From Micavibrio aeruginosavorus EPB (GTDB lineage: Bacteria > Pseudomonadota > Alphaproteobacteria > Micavibrionales > Micavibrionaceae), in the NCBI RefSeq assembly GCF_000348745.1, contig NC_020812.1, positions 2,303,444-2,367,443 on the forward strand: DNA of 64,000 nucleotides. Reading direction: 5' to 3'. Under the pieces are notes generated by a model. It worked only from the letters and a program-made list of their open reading frames with translations. It was not told the origin of the DNA and searched no databases. Positions 45,638 through 53,532 of the stretch are shown piece after piece. A program made the position numbers and the translations under genes. The first letter of the stretch is position 1. Every line of letters begins with the position of its first letter.

Positions 45638-47263
45638 GTGTTTCGTTTATTTATTCTGAGTAGCCTGTCTGTTCTGGCGGTGTGTTTCAGCACCGCACCC
45701 GCCCATGCCGCGGAAACCCAGCCCGGCGATGCCTGCACCACCAATGGCGCAGTCCAAAACACGGGCGGGCCGGAACAAATGCCCCGCCGCACACTGATTT
45801 GCAATGGCACCACATGGCAAAACGCCCTGGAACAAACCACGGCGGGTGCGTCCCTGTTTCAGGTTGGCAACGATACCGGATCATGCACAGCGGCCAAATT
45901 GGGCCGCATTCGTTATAACGGGTCCGCCACGTGGGAATTTTGTAACGGGTCCAGTTGGATCAACATGGCGGGGGGAACGGCCCTGTCCGGTATCACATCC
46001 GCAACGGCGACCAACACCATCAACAACACCACCTATACCCAAAGCTGGGGCTGGAACGGGATTACCACGCAAAACGGCCTGGAAATCGGATCCAACAGCC
46101 TGACCAGCGGCAGCCTGCTCGGCGTGGCCGTCACCAACAGTGCGGCAACAGGCAACGCGATTGGTGTCACGACAAACGCCACAGCCGATGGCGCCACCGC
46201 CATTCGCGCCATCAGCACAGGCACAAGCGGCATCACCGCCGCCATATACGGCGAAAGCGCCAGCACCGGCGGCGCGGGCATTTCCGGTCAGGCCACAGCC
46301 ACATCGGGGATCAATTACGGCGGATATTTCCTAAATGCCAGCAGCGGTGGGTACGGGGTCTATGCCGCAAACACGGCAACATCGGGGAGCACCTACGGTA
46401 TTCGTGGGGCCGTGACCAGCACGACAGGAATTGGTGTGTCCGGCGCTGCTCTGGCCACAACAGGTTTAAACTACGGCGTCCATGGCACCACCGCCAGCAC
46501 GGGTGGACGCGGTGTTTTTGGCAATGCCACCGCCACATCGGGTGTCACTTACGCCGTGTATGGCGTGAACAGTAGCAGCGATGGACGCGGTGTCGTGGGC
46601 CACGTCACCGCAACATCGGGGGCAACATTCGGTCTCTCCGGCGTCAGCGACAGCACCGCAGGCCGGGGCGTCAGCGGTACCGCCACCGCCAGCACCGGAT
46701 CCACCTATGGTGGGTTTTTCAGCAGTGACAGCAACGACGGCACCGGCGTCTATGCCTATTCCACGGCCAGCAGCGGATCGACATTCGGCCTATATGGTCG
46801 CGCCCAAAGCGGTGCCGGATATGGCATTTATTGCTTCAGCGCCACCAACGCCAACGGGTGCGGGGGAAACCGCGCATGGTACAACGCATCGGATGAACGG
46901 TTGAAAAAAGACGTTATGCCTTTGCAGGATGCCGAGGGGTTAGAGGCCATCATGCAACTGAACCCCGTGCACTACAAATGGCGTGATGTTCAAGCCAGCG
47001 ATCAGAGTGAAATGGGATTCATCGCCCAGGAAGTGGAACAGGTCCTGCCCGAACTGGTTGGCACGGGCCCGGATACGGATATCACCACCGCAGACGGTTC
47101 CAGCGAAACCATCGAAAACCCAAAATCCATGAGCTATGCCGGCGTCGTTGTTCCGCTGGTGAAGGCCGTGCAGCAATTGAAAACCGAAAACGATGAATTG
47201 CGCAGCCAGAACGCGGATTTGCTGCGCCGGGTCGAGGCGCTGGAAGCGGCCGGAAAAAATTAG
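45638..47263 (+). CDS. Secreted fibre-like protein 2 (S74 chaperone domain)
   Basis: 541 residues from a GTG at 45638; GGAG lies 8 bases before it. An ATG at 45625 is out of frame because of one extra base compared with the next fibre gene. The signal peptide ends near Ala-His-Ala at residue 24. Two Cys modules follow (GDACTTNGA...LICNGTTW and GSCTAAKLG...FCNGSSW). Residues 202-395 are a perfect array of alternating 12- and 14-residue Gly-rich units. NANGCGGNRAWYN leads to the S74 domain with Ser418-Asp-Glu-Arg-Leu-Lys423 and MGFIAQEVEQVLPELVG. The end is coiled coil (ENDELRSQNADLLRRVEALE). Likely a short trimeric fibre, released or displayed after self-cleavage. Confidence 0.9.
   Translation: MFRLFILSSLSVLAVCFSTAPAHAAETQPGDACTTNGAVQNTGGPEQMPRRTLICNGTTWQNALEQTTAGASLFQVGNDTGSCTAAKLGRIRYNGSATWEFCNGSSWINMAGGTALSGITSATATNTINNTTYTQSWGWNGITTQNGLEIGSNSLTSGSLLGVAVTNSAATGNAIGVTTNATADGATAIRAISTGTSGITAAIYGESASTGGAGISGQATATSGINYGGYFLNASSGGYGVYAANTATSGSTYGIRGAVTSTTGIGVSGAALATTGLNYGVHGTTASTGGRGVFGNATATSGVTYAVYGVNSSSDGRGVVGHVTATSGATFGLSGVSDSTAGRGVSGTATASTGSTYGGFFSSDSNDGTGVYAYSTASSGSTFGLYGRAQSGAGYGIYCFSATNANGCGGNRAWYNASDERLKKDVMPLQDAEGLEAIMQLNPVHYKWRDVQASDQSEMGFIAQEVEQVLPELVGTGPDTDITTADGSSETIENPKSMSYAGVVVPLVKAVQQLKTENDELRSQNADLLRRVEALEAAGKN
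45717..45918 (+). repeat. N-terminal segment shared by fibre genes 2 and 3, copy 1
   Basis: 202 bases that align without gaps to 47490-47691 with few differences. It encodes both Cys modules. Confidence 0.92.
46241..46822 (+). repeat. 26-residue tandem repeat array in fibre gene 2
   Basis: 194 residues: eight 12-residue units alternating strictly with seven 14-residue units, each beginning G/A-hydrophobic-x-G or G-G-Y-F. The period is 26 residues (78 bases). The units differ in sequence, so the array is a protein repeat and not simple satellite DNA. Confidence 0.9.
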
Positions 47264-47398
47264 AAAATACAGACTTTTGATATTCAGACCCTAACCCAAA
47301 GATCAGAGGCCAACGCCTTGATTTTCCCCAAAAGGGATATCATCTCTTTCAAACATCTTTTTGGGTAATCCCTACGGACCGCATCGGGAACGGACCGC

Positions 47399-49825
47399 AT
47401 GGAGTTGAGTTTGTTTCGTTTATTTGTTCTGAGTGCTGTTTCTGTTCTGGTGTTGTCATTTTACGCCACACCTGTCCATGCCGCCGAGGCCCAGCCCGGC
47501 GATGCCTGCACCACCAATGGCGCAGTCCAAAACACGGGCGGACCGGAACAAATGCCCCGCCGCACCCTGATTTGCAATGGAACCACATGGCAAAACGCCC
47601 TGGAACAAACCACGGCGGGTGCGTCCCTGTTTCAAATTGGCAACGATACCGGGTCCTGCACCACCGCAAAACTGGGCCGCATTCGTTATAATGGAACGTC
47701 AACATGGGAGTATTGCAACGGTACGACATGGGCGGGATTAAGCGCCGGAGCCACACCCGCGTTGTCCAGCCTGACCGCCGCTACAGCGACGAACGCAATT
47801 AACAACGGAGCCAACACACAAACCTGGTCGTGGAATAGCATCACGACCGACGACGGATTGAGTCTGGTATCATCATCCGCAACATCCGGTGAGTTGTTCC
47901 GGGTTGACGTGAGCAATGCTGCCGCCACCAGCGGTGCCATCTACGCCTCTACCGCGGGTACGGATGGCAAGGCTCTTGTCGGCATGGCCAATGCCACAAC
48001 GGGCACGAATTATGGCGTCTATGCCGCGAGCGCGAGCCCCACAGGCTATGGCGTCTATGGATTGGCTACATCCACCACCGGTGCCAATTTTGGCGTTTAT
48101 GGTCATAGCGACAGCACCGGTGGCGTGGGCATCCGTGGCTACGCCAGCGCCACATCCGGTTCAACCGCGGGCGTTCTGGGATCAACCCCCAGCACCAGCG
48201 GATTGGGCGTTTATGGCTATGCCGGAGCAACCACTGGCTCGGCCTACGGCGTTCAGGGCGAAACCGAGAGCAGCACAGGCCGCGGCGTCTATGGACTGGC
48301 CAAAAATGCAACAGGAGCAAATTACGGCGTTTATGGCACAACAGCCAGTTCAGGCGGTACTGGCGTTCGGGGATCAGCCACCGCGGCCACAGGTTCAAAT
48401 ATCGGCGGATATTTCTCGAGCGCGAGCACAACCGGATACGGTGTTTTCGCGGAGACCAGCGCCAGCACCGGCGCAAATTACGCCGGATATTTTGCGAACG
48501 CTAGCACGACAGGGTACGGCCTTTACGGCCTGGCCTACGGCACCACGGGCGCAAATTACGGCGTCTATGGCCGATCCGCGAGTTCCACCGGGTATGGCGG
48601 TTATTTCGCCAACACACACGCCAGTGGTGGATGGGGCGTGTATTCCGAAGATGATATTGGCCTGGCCGCCAACATGTACCTCAACTGGGGAACTACGCGT
48701 GGCAGTGGCGGTTACGGCATTCGCGACAATGCCGGAACCATCGAATGTAAAAATTCTGGTGGCGCATGGGCCGCGTGCGCAGGCGGCGGAGCCCTCTCCG
48801 GCCTGACTGCCGCGACCGCGACCAACACCATCAACAACGCCGCCAACACCCAGACATGGCAATGGAACAGCCTGACCACGGGTAACGGGATGGTCATGAC
48901 ATCATCATCGGTGACCAGCGGCCAAGTGCTCAATGTATCGGCGACCAACACAGCCGGCACAGGGGAAGCCATCTACGCATCAAATTCCAGTACCGCAAAC
49001 AACTCTTCCGCCATATACGGCTATGCCACGGGCGCAACGGGTTCACACAATGCTGTGGCCGGCGTGAACAACAGCTCCACAGGACGTGGCGTTGTGGGGA
49101 ATGCCACGGCCACATCAGGCGCCACCACCGGCGTCTATGGCGTTGTATCCAGCACAACGGGTAAAGCCATTCACGGCAACGCCGCCGCCACCACCGGTGC
49201 CAGCTATGCCGGATATTTTGAAAATGACAGCACGGGCGGTACGGGCATTTTCGCATACGCCACCGCCACCACTGGCGTGACCGCCGGTGGATCATTCGCC
49301 ACCGCCAGCCCCTTGTCCCGCGCTGTGACCGCCAACGCGGCCGCAACAACGGGTGAAAATTACGGTGTTTATGGCCGATCAGGCAGCAGTTCCGGATTCG
49401 GCATTTATTGTGAAGCCGCCGCCAACGCCAACGGATGCGGCGGTAACCGCGCATGGTACAACGCATCAGATGAGCGATTGAAAAAGGATATCGTACCATT
49501 AAGCGACGATGAAGGGTTGGACGCCATCATGCAGTTGAACCCCGTGCATTACAAATGGCGTGACCGAGCGGCCGAAGACCAAACCGAAATGGGATTTATT
49601 GCGCAAGAGGTTGAACAGGTCTTACCCGAGTTGGTCGGAATCGGCCCGGATACCGAAATCACATCCGAGGACGGCGCCAAAGAAACCATCGAGGATGCCA
49701 AATCGATGAGCTACGCCACCGTGGTCGTCCCCCTGGTCAAGGCCGTACAGCAATTGAAGGCCGAAAATGACGCGCTGCGCGCCCGGCTGGAAAAACTGGA
49801 AGCACAGCAGCCCGCAACACCCTGA
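47399..49825 (+). CDS. Secreted fibre-like protein 3 (S74 chaperone domain)
   Basis: 808 residues from the ATG at 47399; a TTG at 47411 preceded by GGAG would match the start used by fibre gene 2. The signal peptide ends near Val-His-Ala. Both N-terminal Cys modules are almost identical to those of fibre 2. A first 194-residue array of 12/14 units lies at residues 206-399, then SEDDIGLAANMYLNWG and the ECKNSGGAWAAC module shared with fibre 1, a TINNAANTQTWQWNSLTTG linker, a second array (538-667), NANGCGGNRAWYN, and the S74 domain at Ser690-Asp-Glu-Arg-Leu-Lys695. Ends in coiled coil. It is a mosaic of fibre 1 and fibre 2 parts. Confidence 0.9.
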   Translation: MELSLFRLFVLSAVSVLVLSFYATPVHAAEAQPGDACTTNGAVQNTGGPEQMPRRTLICNGTTWQNALEQTTAGASLFQIGNDTGSCTTAKLGRIRYNGTSTWEYCNGTTWAGLSAGATPALSSLTAATATNAINNGANTQTWSWNSITTDDGLSLVSSSATSGELFRVDVSNAAATSGAIYASTAGTDGKALVGMANATTGTNYGVYAASASPTGYGVYGLATSTTGANFGVYGHSDSTGGVGIRGYASATSGSTAGVLGSTPSTSGLGVYGYAGATTGSAYGVQGETESSTGRGVYGLAKNATGANYGVYGTTASSGGTGVRGSATAATGSNIGGYFSSASTTGYGVFAETSASTGANYAGYFANASTTGYGLYGLAYGTTGANYGVYGRSASSTGYGGYFANTHASGGWGVYSEDDIGLAANMYLNWGTTRGSGGYGIRDNAGTIECKNSGGAWAACAGGGALSGLTAATATNTINNAANTQTWQWNSLTTGNGMVMTSSSVTSGQVLNVSATNTAGTGEAIYASNSSTANNSSAIYGYATGATGSHNAVAGVNNSSTGRGVVGNATATSGATTGVYGVVSSTTGKAIHGNAAATTGASYAGYFENDSTGGTGIFAYATATTGVTAGGSFATASPLSRAVTANAAATTGENYGVYGRSGSSSGFGIYCEAAANANGCGGNRAWYNASDERLKKDIVPLSDDEGLDAIMQLNPVHYKWRDRAAEDQTEMGFIAQEVEQVLPELVGIGPDTEITSEDGAKETIEDAKSMSYATVVVPLVKAVQQLKAENDALRARLEKLEAQQPATP
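47490..47691 (+). repeat. N-terminal segment shared by fibre genes 2 and 3, copy 2
   Basis: Gap-free partner of 45717-45918 (202 bases). Confidence 0.92.
48014..48595 (+). repeat. 26-residue tandem repeat array 1 in fibre gene 3
   Basis: 194 residues with the same 12/14 alternation and exactly the same length as the array in fibre gene 2. Confidence 0.9.
48619..48786 (+). repeat. Segment shared with fibre gene 1, copy 2
   Basis: Partner of 36872-37039; the final 68 bases are identical. Confidence 0.88.
49010..49399 (+). repeat. 26-residue tandem repeat array 2 in fibre gene 3
   Basis: 130 residues, five 26-residue periods (14 then 12), ending at the NANGCGG junction before the S74 domain. 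Confidence 0.85.
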
Positions 49826-49907
49826 TTTTCGGCCATTTTTTAGCCTGATCGATCCTCACACAAAAGTAAGAAATTCCCCCTATGATGGCGGGGGGAAAGG
49901 ATCTGGC

Positions 49908-50336
49908 ATGCACAAACACACCGATTTTAACCAGGTGGTGACACCCACATTACAAGCCCAGATGGGGCAGTGGCGCATTTATCACCTGATGGATCACGGG
50001 CTGGAAGCCCATGTTTTCATTCCGCGCGACAGCGACCATAAGGGCCTGCGCCCCGAACGTATCGCGTTTGCATCACCTGATGCCGGATTGGCAGGGGGCA
50101 GCGAAGCCCACGATTTCAGCCACGACACGATGGACAAGGACGATCGCGTCTATCTGGCGCACAAAATGATGACGGCCATGCCGCAATCGCGCGACCCGCT
50201 GGCCATTGTGTTTGTAAATGATCCGTCGCGATTTTATTTCGACAAGAGCGAAGCCGCACGTCTGATCAACATTGAGCGCAGCATCGCCAAAAAGATTGCC
50301 GCGGGCATGTACAAATTTTTTGCGCCACTGACATAA
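49908..50336 (+). CDS. Hypothetical protein
   Basis: 142 residues from the ATG at 49908, with AAAGGA about 6 bases upstream. Soluble, no signal peptide. Visible blocks are WRIYHLMDHGLEAHVFIPRD, DDRVYLAHKMMTAMPQS and AIVFVNDPSRFYFDKSEAARL. I cannot assign a family; the even composition suggests a real folded protein. It starts 82 bases after fibre gene 3 and ends in a terminator. Confidence 0.7.
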   Translation: MHKHTDFNQVVTPTLQAQMGQWRIYHLMDHGLEAHVFIPRDSDHKGLRPERIAFASPDAGLAGGSEAHDFSHDTMDKDDRVYLAHKMMTAMPQSRDPLAIVFVNDPSRFYFDKSEAARLINIERSIAKKIAAGMYKFFAPLT

Positions 50337-50354
50337 AAGCGCAATCGACCCAAC

Positions 50355-50386
50355 AAAAAACCCCGGCATCTGCGCCGGGGTTTTTT
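50355..50386. terminator. Bidirectional terminator
   Basis: AAAAAACCCCGGC pairs with GCCGGGGTTTTTT around a 6-base loop; it serves both convergent genes. Confidence 0.93.
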
Positions 50387-50401
50387 GTTTCATGCCACCT
50401 T

Positions 50402-51037
50402 TTACGGCGCACGATTATAAAGCTGGGACACGATGGTGTTTTGAACATGCTGGTTCAACACATCGTCGCTCAACGTCCGACCATCGGCGCAGTTTTTGAA
50501 TTTCGATTGCAACAGCGACAGCGTATCAGACGCCGCAGGCACAGCACCCGCCGATTTCGCGATGCCCGTTGTTTCGCCGAACGTTTCGGCAATGCTGGTC
50601 AAATGGCACAGATCCGCATCATTCAAACGGGCCACGCCATCGCGCCCCATCGATGCCCCCATGGAGATCAATGCACCGTTGCGGTAAAAATCAATTTTGC
50701 TGTTGCTGCAATCATTGAACGTATCGGCATGGCGGCCTTCATCATTCAGGGCATCGCCATTCATCAACGCGTTGGCCTTCGCCACATGGCACACATCTTC
50801 GGGTGTCAGTTTTTGTAACGCGTCGACGGAAAATTTTGTACCCAGGGCCAACAGGCCCAAAGCTTCGCGGCCTTGCGGTGTTTCTTTTTTCTGTTCGTTG
50901 AAAAAATGATCCGGCAACAAAAAGCGATCCAGTTTCGGTCCCGCAACATCATGGATCACATCCGTGAAGGAATAGACCGACGCGCCGAGCAAAATTGAAC
51001 CCAGAACCGAACCCGCTTTTTTCAAGACACCCGCCAT
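50402..51037 (-). CDS. Hypothetical single-pass or secreted protein
   Basis: 211 residues from the ATG at 51037, with AAGGTG 8 bases upstream. A hydrophobic N-terminal helix (VLGSILLGASVYSFTDVI, near residues 11-28) may anchor it. The rest is helical, with two repeated phrases, EDVCHVAKANALMNGDALND and ADLCHLTSIAETFGE, each having a D-x-C-H-h pattern, suggesting an internal duplication. No known family. Confidence 0.65.
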   Translation of the reverse strand: MAGVLKKAGSVLGSILLGASVYSFTDVIHDVAGPKLDRFLLPDHFFNEQKKETPQGREALGLLALGTKFSVDALQKLTPEDVCHVAKANALMNGDALNDEGRHADTFNDCSNSKIDFYRNGALISMGASMGRDGVARLNDADLCHLTSIAETFGETTGIAKSAGAVPAASDTLSLLQSKFKNCADGRTLSDDVLNQHVQNTIVSQLYNRAP

Positions 51038-51203
51038 AACGCACACCTTAATTATAAAGACCGTAAAAAGCCCTCTGTCCCGAGGATAAAAGACCGTACC
51101 ACACACTTTATAATTATGTCAAATAAATAATCTGTTTTGGGGGCGCTAAATCACTGATACCATAGATATTAAGGACCGAATCACCCCCCAGATAAGGAGG
51201 CCT

Positions 51204-51368
51204 ATGCCCCGACTTCTGAATGGTTTCATTCCCGACCTGCCCCCGGCAAGCATCCGCTTCGCCATAGACGGTTTCGGCCCTTTTTTCACGCTGTCCTTTC
51301 TCTCATTCACCGCCCCTCTTCCCCCAATGCCCGATCACCCTCCGCGCTGTTATACGCACCGGGGTTGA
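51204..51368 (+). CDS. Possible small protein ahead of phoH
   Basis: 54 residues. An unusually strong ribosome site, AAGGAGG, stands 4 bases before the ATG. The peptide is hydrophobic and proline-rich (LLNGFIPDLPPASIRFAIDG). It ends 60 bases before phoH in the same direction. No homology can be judged; it could be a leader peptide or a small membrane-associated protein. The rest of 51038-51428 holds no other gene. Confidence 0.45.
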   Translation: MPRLLNGFIPDLPPASIRFAIDGFGPFFTLSFLSFTAPLPPMPDHPPRCYTHRG

Positions 51369-51428
51369 TTTTGCATGTCTTCTGCGTTTTCTCGTTCCCC
51401 CCACCTGAACCCCTGAAAGGAGTTCACC

Positions 51429-52187
51429 ATGTCCAAGAAAGCCCGCAAAAACAGCAAACCCCACCTGCAGGCCATTAGCAACGAAGGATACGGACACAAA
51501 AAACAGACCGCCGATATGGACTGGCACCCGCTGGATGAAGAAATCGACCGCGCGCGGGACAAAAAATTCGTCAAAAACGTGAAACCCCGATCCGCTGGCC
51601 AGGATGTTTTGATGAAGGCCATTCAGGAAAAAAATCTGACCCTGGCCATCGGACCCGCCGGAACGGGTAAAACCTATCTGGCCATTTGTGCCGCGGTTGA
51701 TGCGCTGGAGGCCGGAACGGTGGAACGCATTGTTCTGTCACGGCCCGCAATGGAAGCGGGTGAATCGCTGGGGTTCCTGCCGGGTGACATGCACGAAAAA
51801 ATGGCCCCGTATTTACGCCCGCTGTATGACGCGTTGGGTGACCGCATGGGCGGCAAACGCGTACGCCAGTTGATTCAGGACGGCACCATCGAAATCGCCC
51901 CCGTCGGGTTCATGCGCGGACGCACCTTGAACAACGCCTTCGTTGTGATTGACGAGGCGCAGAACTGCACCTATTCCCAGTTGAAAATGTTGCTGTCCCG
52001 TTTGGGGTGGCATTCAACCATGGTGATCACCGGTGACCCGGACCAAAGCGATTTGCTGGATGGTATATCCGGCTTGAAAGACATCGCCCACCGTCTGGAA
52101 TCCGTACCGAATATCAACGTTGTCCGATTGCAGCAGGTGGATATTGTGCGCCACCCGCTGGTCGCGGAAATGCTGGACGTTCTGTAA
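51429..52187 (+). CDS. phoH: PhoH-family ATPase (short form)
   Basis: 252 residues; AAAGGAG precedes the ATG by 6 bases. Walker A GPAGTGKT is near residues 75-82, then VLSRPAMEAGESLGFLPGD, the Walker B strand VVIDEAQNC and ITGDPDQSDL. These are the hallmarks of PhoH, a phosphate-starvation-linked P-loop protein related to helicases and probably acting on RNA. The long form in the ybeY operon has about 330 residues with an extra N-terminal domain; this shorter form, with a Lys-rich start, may be a second copy. Confidence 0.92.
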   Translation: MSKKARKNSKPHLQAISNEGYGHKKQTADMDWHPLDEEIDRARDKKFVKNVKPRSAGQDVLMKAIQEKNLTLAIGPAGTGKTYLAICAAVDALEAGTVERIVLSRPAMEAGESLGFLPGDMHEKMAPYLRPLYDALGDRMGGKRVRQLIQDGTIEIAPVGFMRGRTLNNAFVVIDEAQNCTYSQLKMLLSRLGWHSTMVITGDPDQSDLLDGISGLKDIAHRLESVPNINVVRLQQVDIVRHPLVAEMLDVL

Positions 52188-52242
52188 TGCGATAACAGGA
52201 CGGACTGCTCACCCTTCTGCGTTTCTAGCGTTGCTCGCGTTC

Positions 52243-52275
52243 GTGGCCCGGGAACCCCCTTCCCGGGCCACTTTT
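52243..52275 (+). terminator. Rho-independent terminator after phoH
   Basis: GTGGCCCGGGAA pairs perfectly with TTCCCGGGCCAC, followed by TTTT. Confidence 0.93.
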
Positions 52276-52340
52276 ATGGACGACGGCTTGCATTTCAATG
52301 ATGGGCGTGCTTTTTAATTCGCACAAAAAGGAGCCGCCCC

Positions 52341-52967
52341 ATGTTAAAAAAACGCCTTGCCCGTCTTGTTGTCTTGTCCATCATTGCCATTGCGATCGGT
52401 GGCGTTATTGCCGGGATACAGATTAAAAACGCGCCTGGCCCGATGGCGCAAAGCGCGGTGAAAAGCAGCGGCGTCGCCGGGGCTGATATTGGCGGCCCCT
52501 TCACTTTGACGGATCACAACGGCCAGCCCTTCAGCGAAAAAAATCTGGCGGGGCACCCGACGCTGATTTATTTCGGCTTCACGTTCTGTCCGTCGATTTG
52601 CCCAACAGAATTGCAAAAAATGACCGCCGCAATGAAAATGGCGGATGCCGAAAAATCTGAAAAAATTATGCCCGTCTTCATTACCATTGATCCGGAACGC
52701 GATACCGTCGATGTGATGAAAAACTATGTCACGCAATTTCACCCGCGCCTGATCGGTCTGACCGGGACCCAGGACGACATCAACGTCGCCGCCCGGGCAT
52801 GGCGCGTCTATGCGCAGAAGGTTCAGGATGAAACCATGAGCGAATACACCATGGATCATTCATCCTATATCTATCTGCAGGGTCCGGATGGCGGGTTGCA
52901 GGCCATTTTCGGAACGGACAGCACAGCGCGCGAAATCGCCGATGCCATCAACGCCAACGTGAAATAA
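52341..52967 (+). CDS. Sco1/SenC-family copper chaperone
   Basis: 208 residues; AAAGGAG is 8 bases before the ATG. One N-terminal membrane helix (residues 8-27), then a thioredoxin-like periplasmic domain. The copper ligands are Cys-x-x-x-Cys in FCPSICPTE near residues 89-93 and the His in TMDHSSYIYL near residue 174. Sco proteins load the CuA centre of cytochrome c oxidase. No oxidase genes are near. Alternative roles as a thiol-disulfide enzyme are possible. Confidence 0.93.
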   Translation: MLKKRLARLVVLSIIAIAIGGVIAGIQIKNAPGPMAQSAVKSSGVAGADIGGPFTLTDHNGQPFSEKNLAGHPTLIYFGFTFCPSICPTELQKMTAAMKMADAEKSEKIMPVFITIDPERDTVDVMKNYVTQFHPRLIGLTGTQDDINVAARAWRVYAQKVQDETMSEYTMDHSSYIYLQGPDGGLQAIFGTDSTAREIADAINANVK

Positions 52968-52993
52968 TTTACGCGCCAGCAACACCATTGATT

Positions 52994-53293
52994 TTATGAA
53001 TCCGAATCATCCCCTGATTCGGATTCATTTTTTAAATCACACCGCACCCAGCACCACGCCATATACAGCGTCAGCAACACCGCAGCCGACACCATGTTTA
53101 TGGCAACGACCAGCACCAAAACCGACCACATCGATAAAGAATGCTTGATCGTCGAGAGCATCGTATCATCAAGCGAGACAACGAACGCCGCACAGAATGC
53201 GAGCCCGAAAATCAGCAAAACCGCGATCTTCAGGAATGCGCGATGCATACGATGGCGTTTTTTGGATGCGTTTGATGGCGTATTGAATGTCAT
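52994..53293 (-). CDS. Small two-helix membrane protein
   Basis: 99 residues. A basic start (KKRHRMHRAF), hydrophobic segments near residues 20-41 and 57-80, and an acidic Ser/Asp tail. No family recognised. It is divergent from the FadL-type gene and convergent with the Sco gene. Confidence 0.6.
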   Translation of the reverse strand: MTFNTPSNASKKRHRMHRAFLKIAVLLIFGLAFCAAFVVSLDDTMLSTIKHSLSMWSVLVLVVAINMVSAAVLLTLYMAWCWVRCDLKNESESGDDSDS

Positions 53294-53532
53294 GACGCGC
53301 TCAGTTTATCGCACATAAACAGTGATGCAAAGCACACGCAATTTTCATATCGGCACATGCCATAAAGCTTGATGCGATGCCGCATAATCTATCCTGTTGC
53401 ATGTGCAAAAAATCATTAGAATAAAAGTGTCTTTGACGCGTTTCGCACCGTTTTGCAGATGCGGCCGAATCGCTTATCCTGACATATCCGTTTTCAATAT
53501 CCATGATTGTATAACAAGGGGAGTCCTAAACC

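Noticed and set aside
46241-49399. Repeats that might suggest a CRISPR array or minisatellite
   Set aside because: The 78-base period encodes varied protein units in one frame; no constant direct repeats with unique spacers, and no cas genes.
35229-49825. Prophage tail-fibre module
   Set aside because: S74 domains are common in phages, but no capsid, terminase, integrase, lysis or baseplate gene is present and each protein has a Sec signal peptide.
35229-49825. Diversity-generating retroelement for the fibre genes
   Set aside because: No reverse transcriptase and no template repeat with adenine-specific differences was seen.
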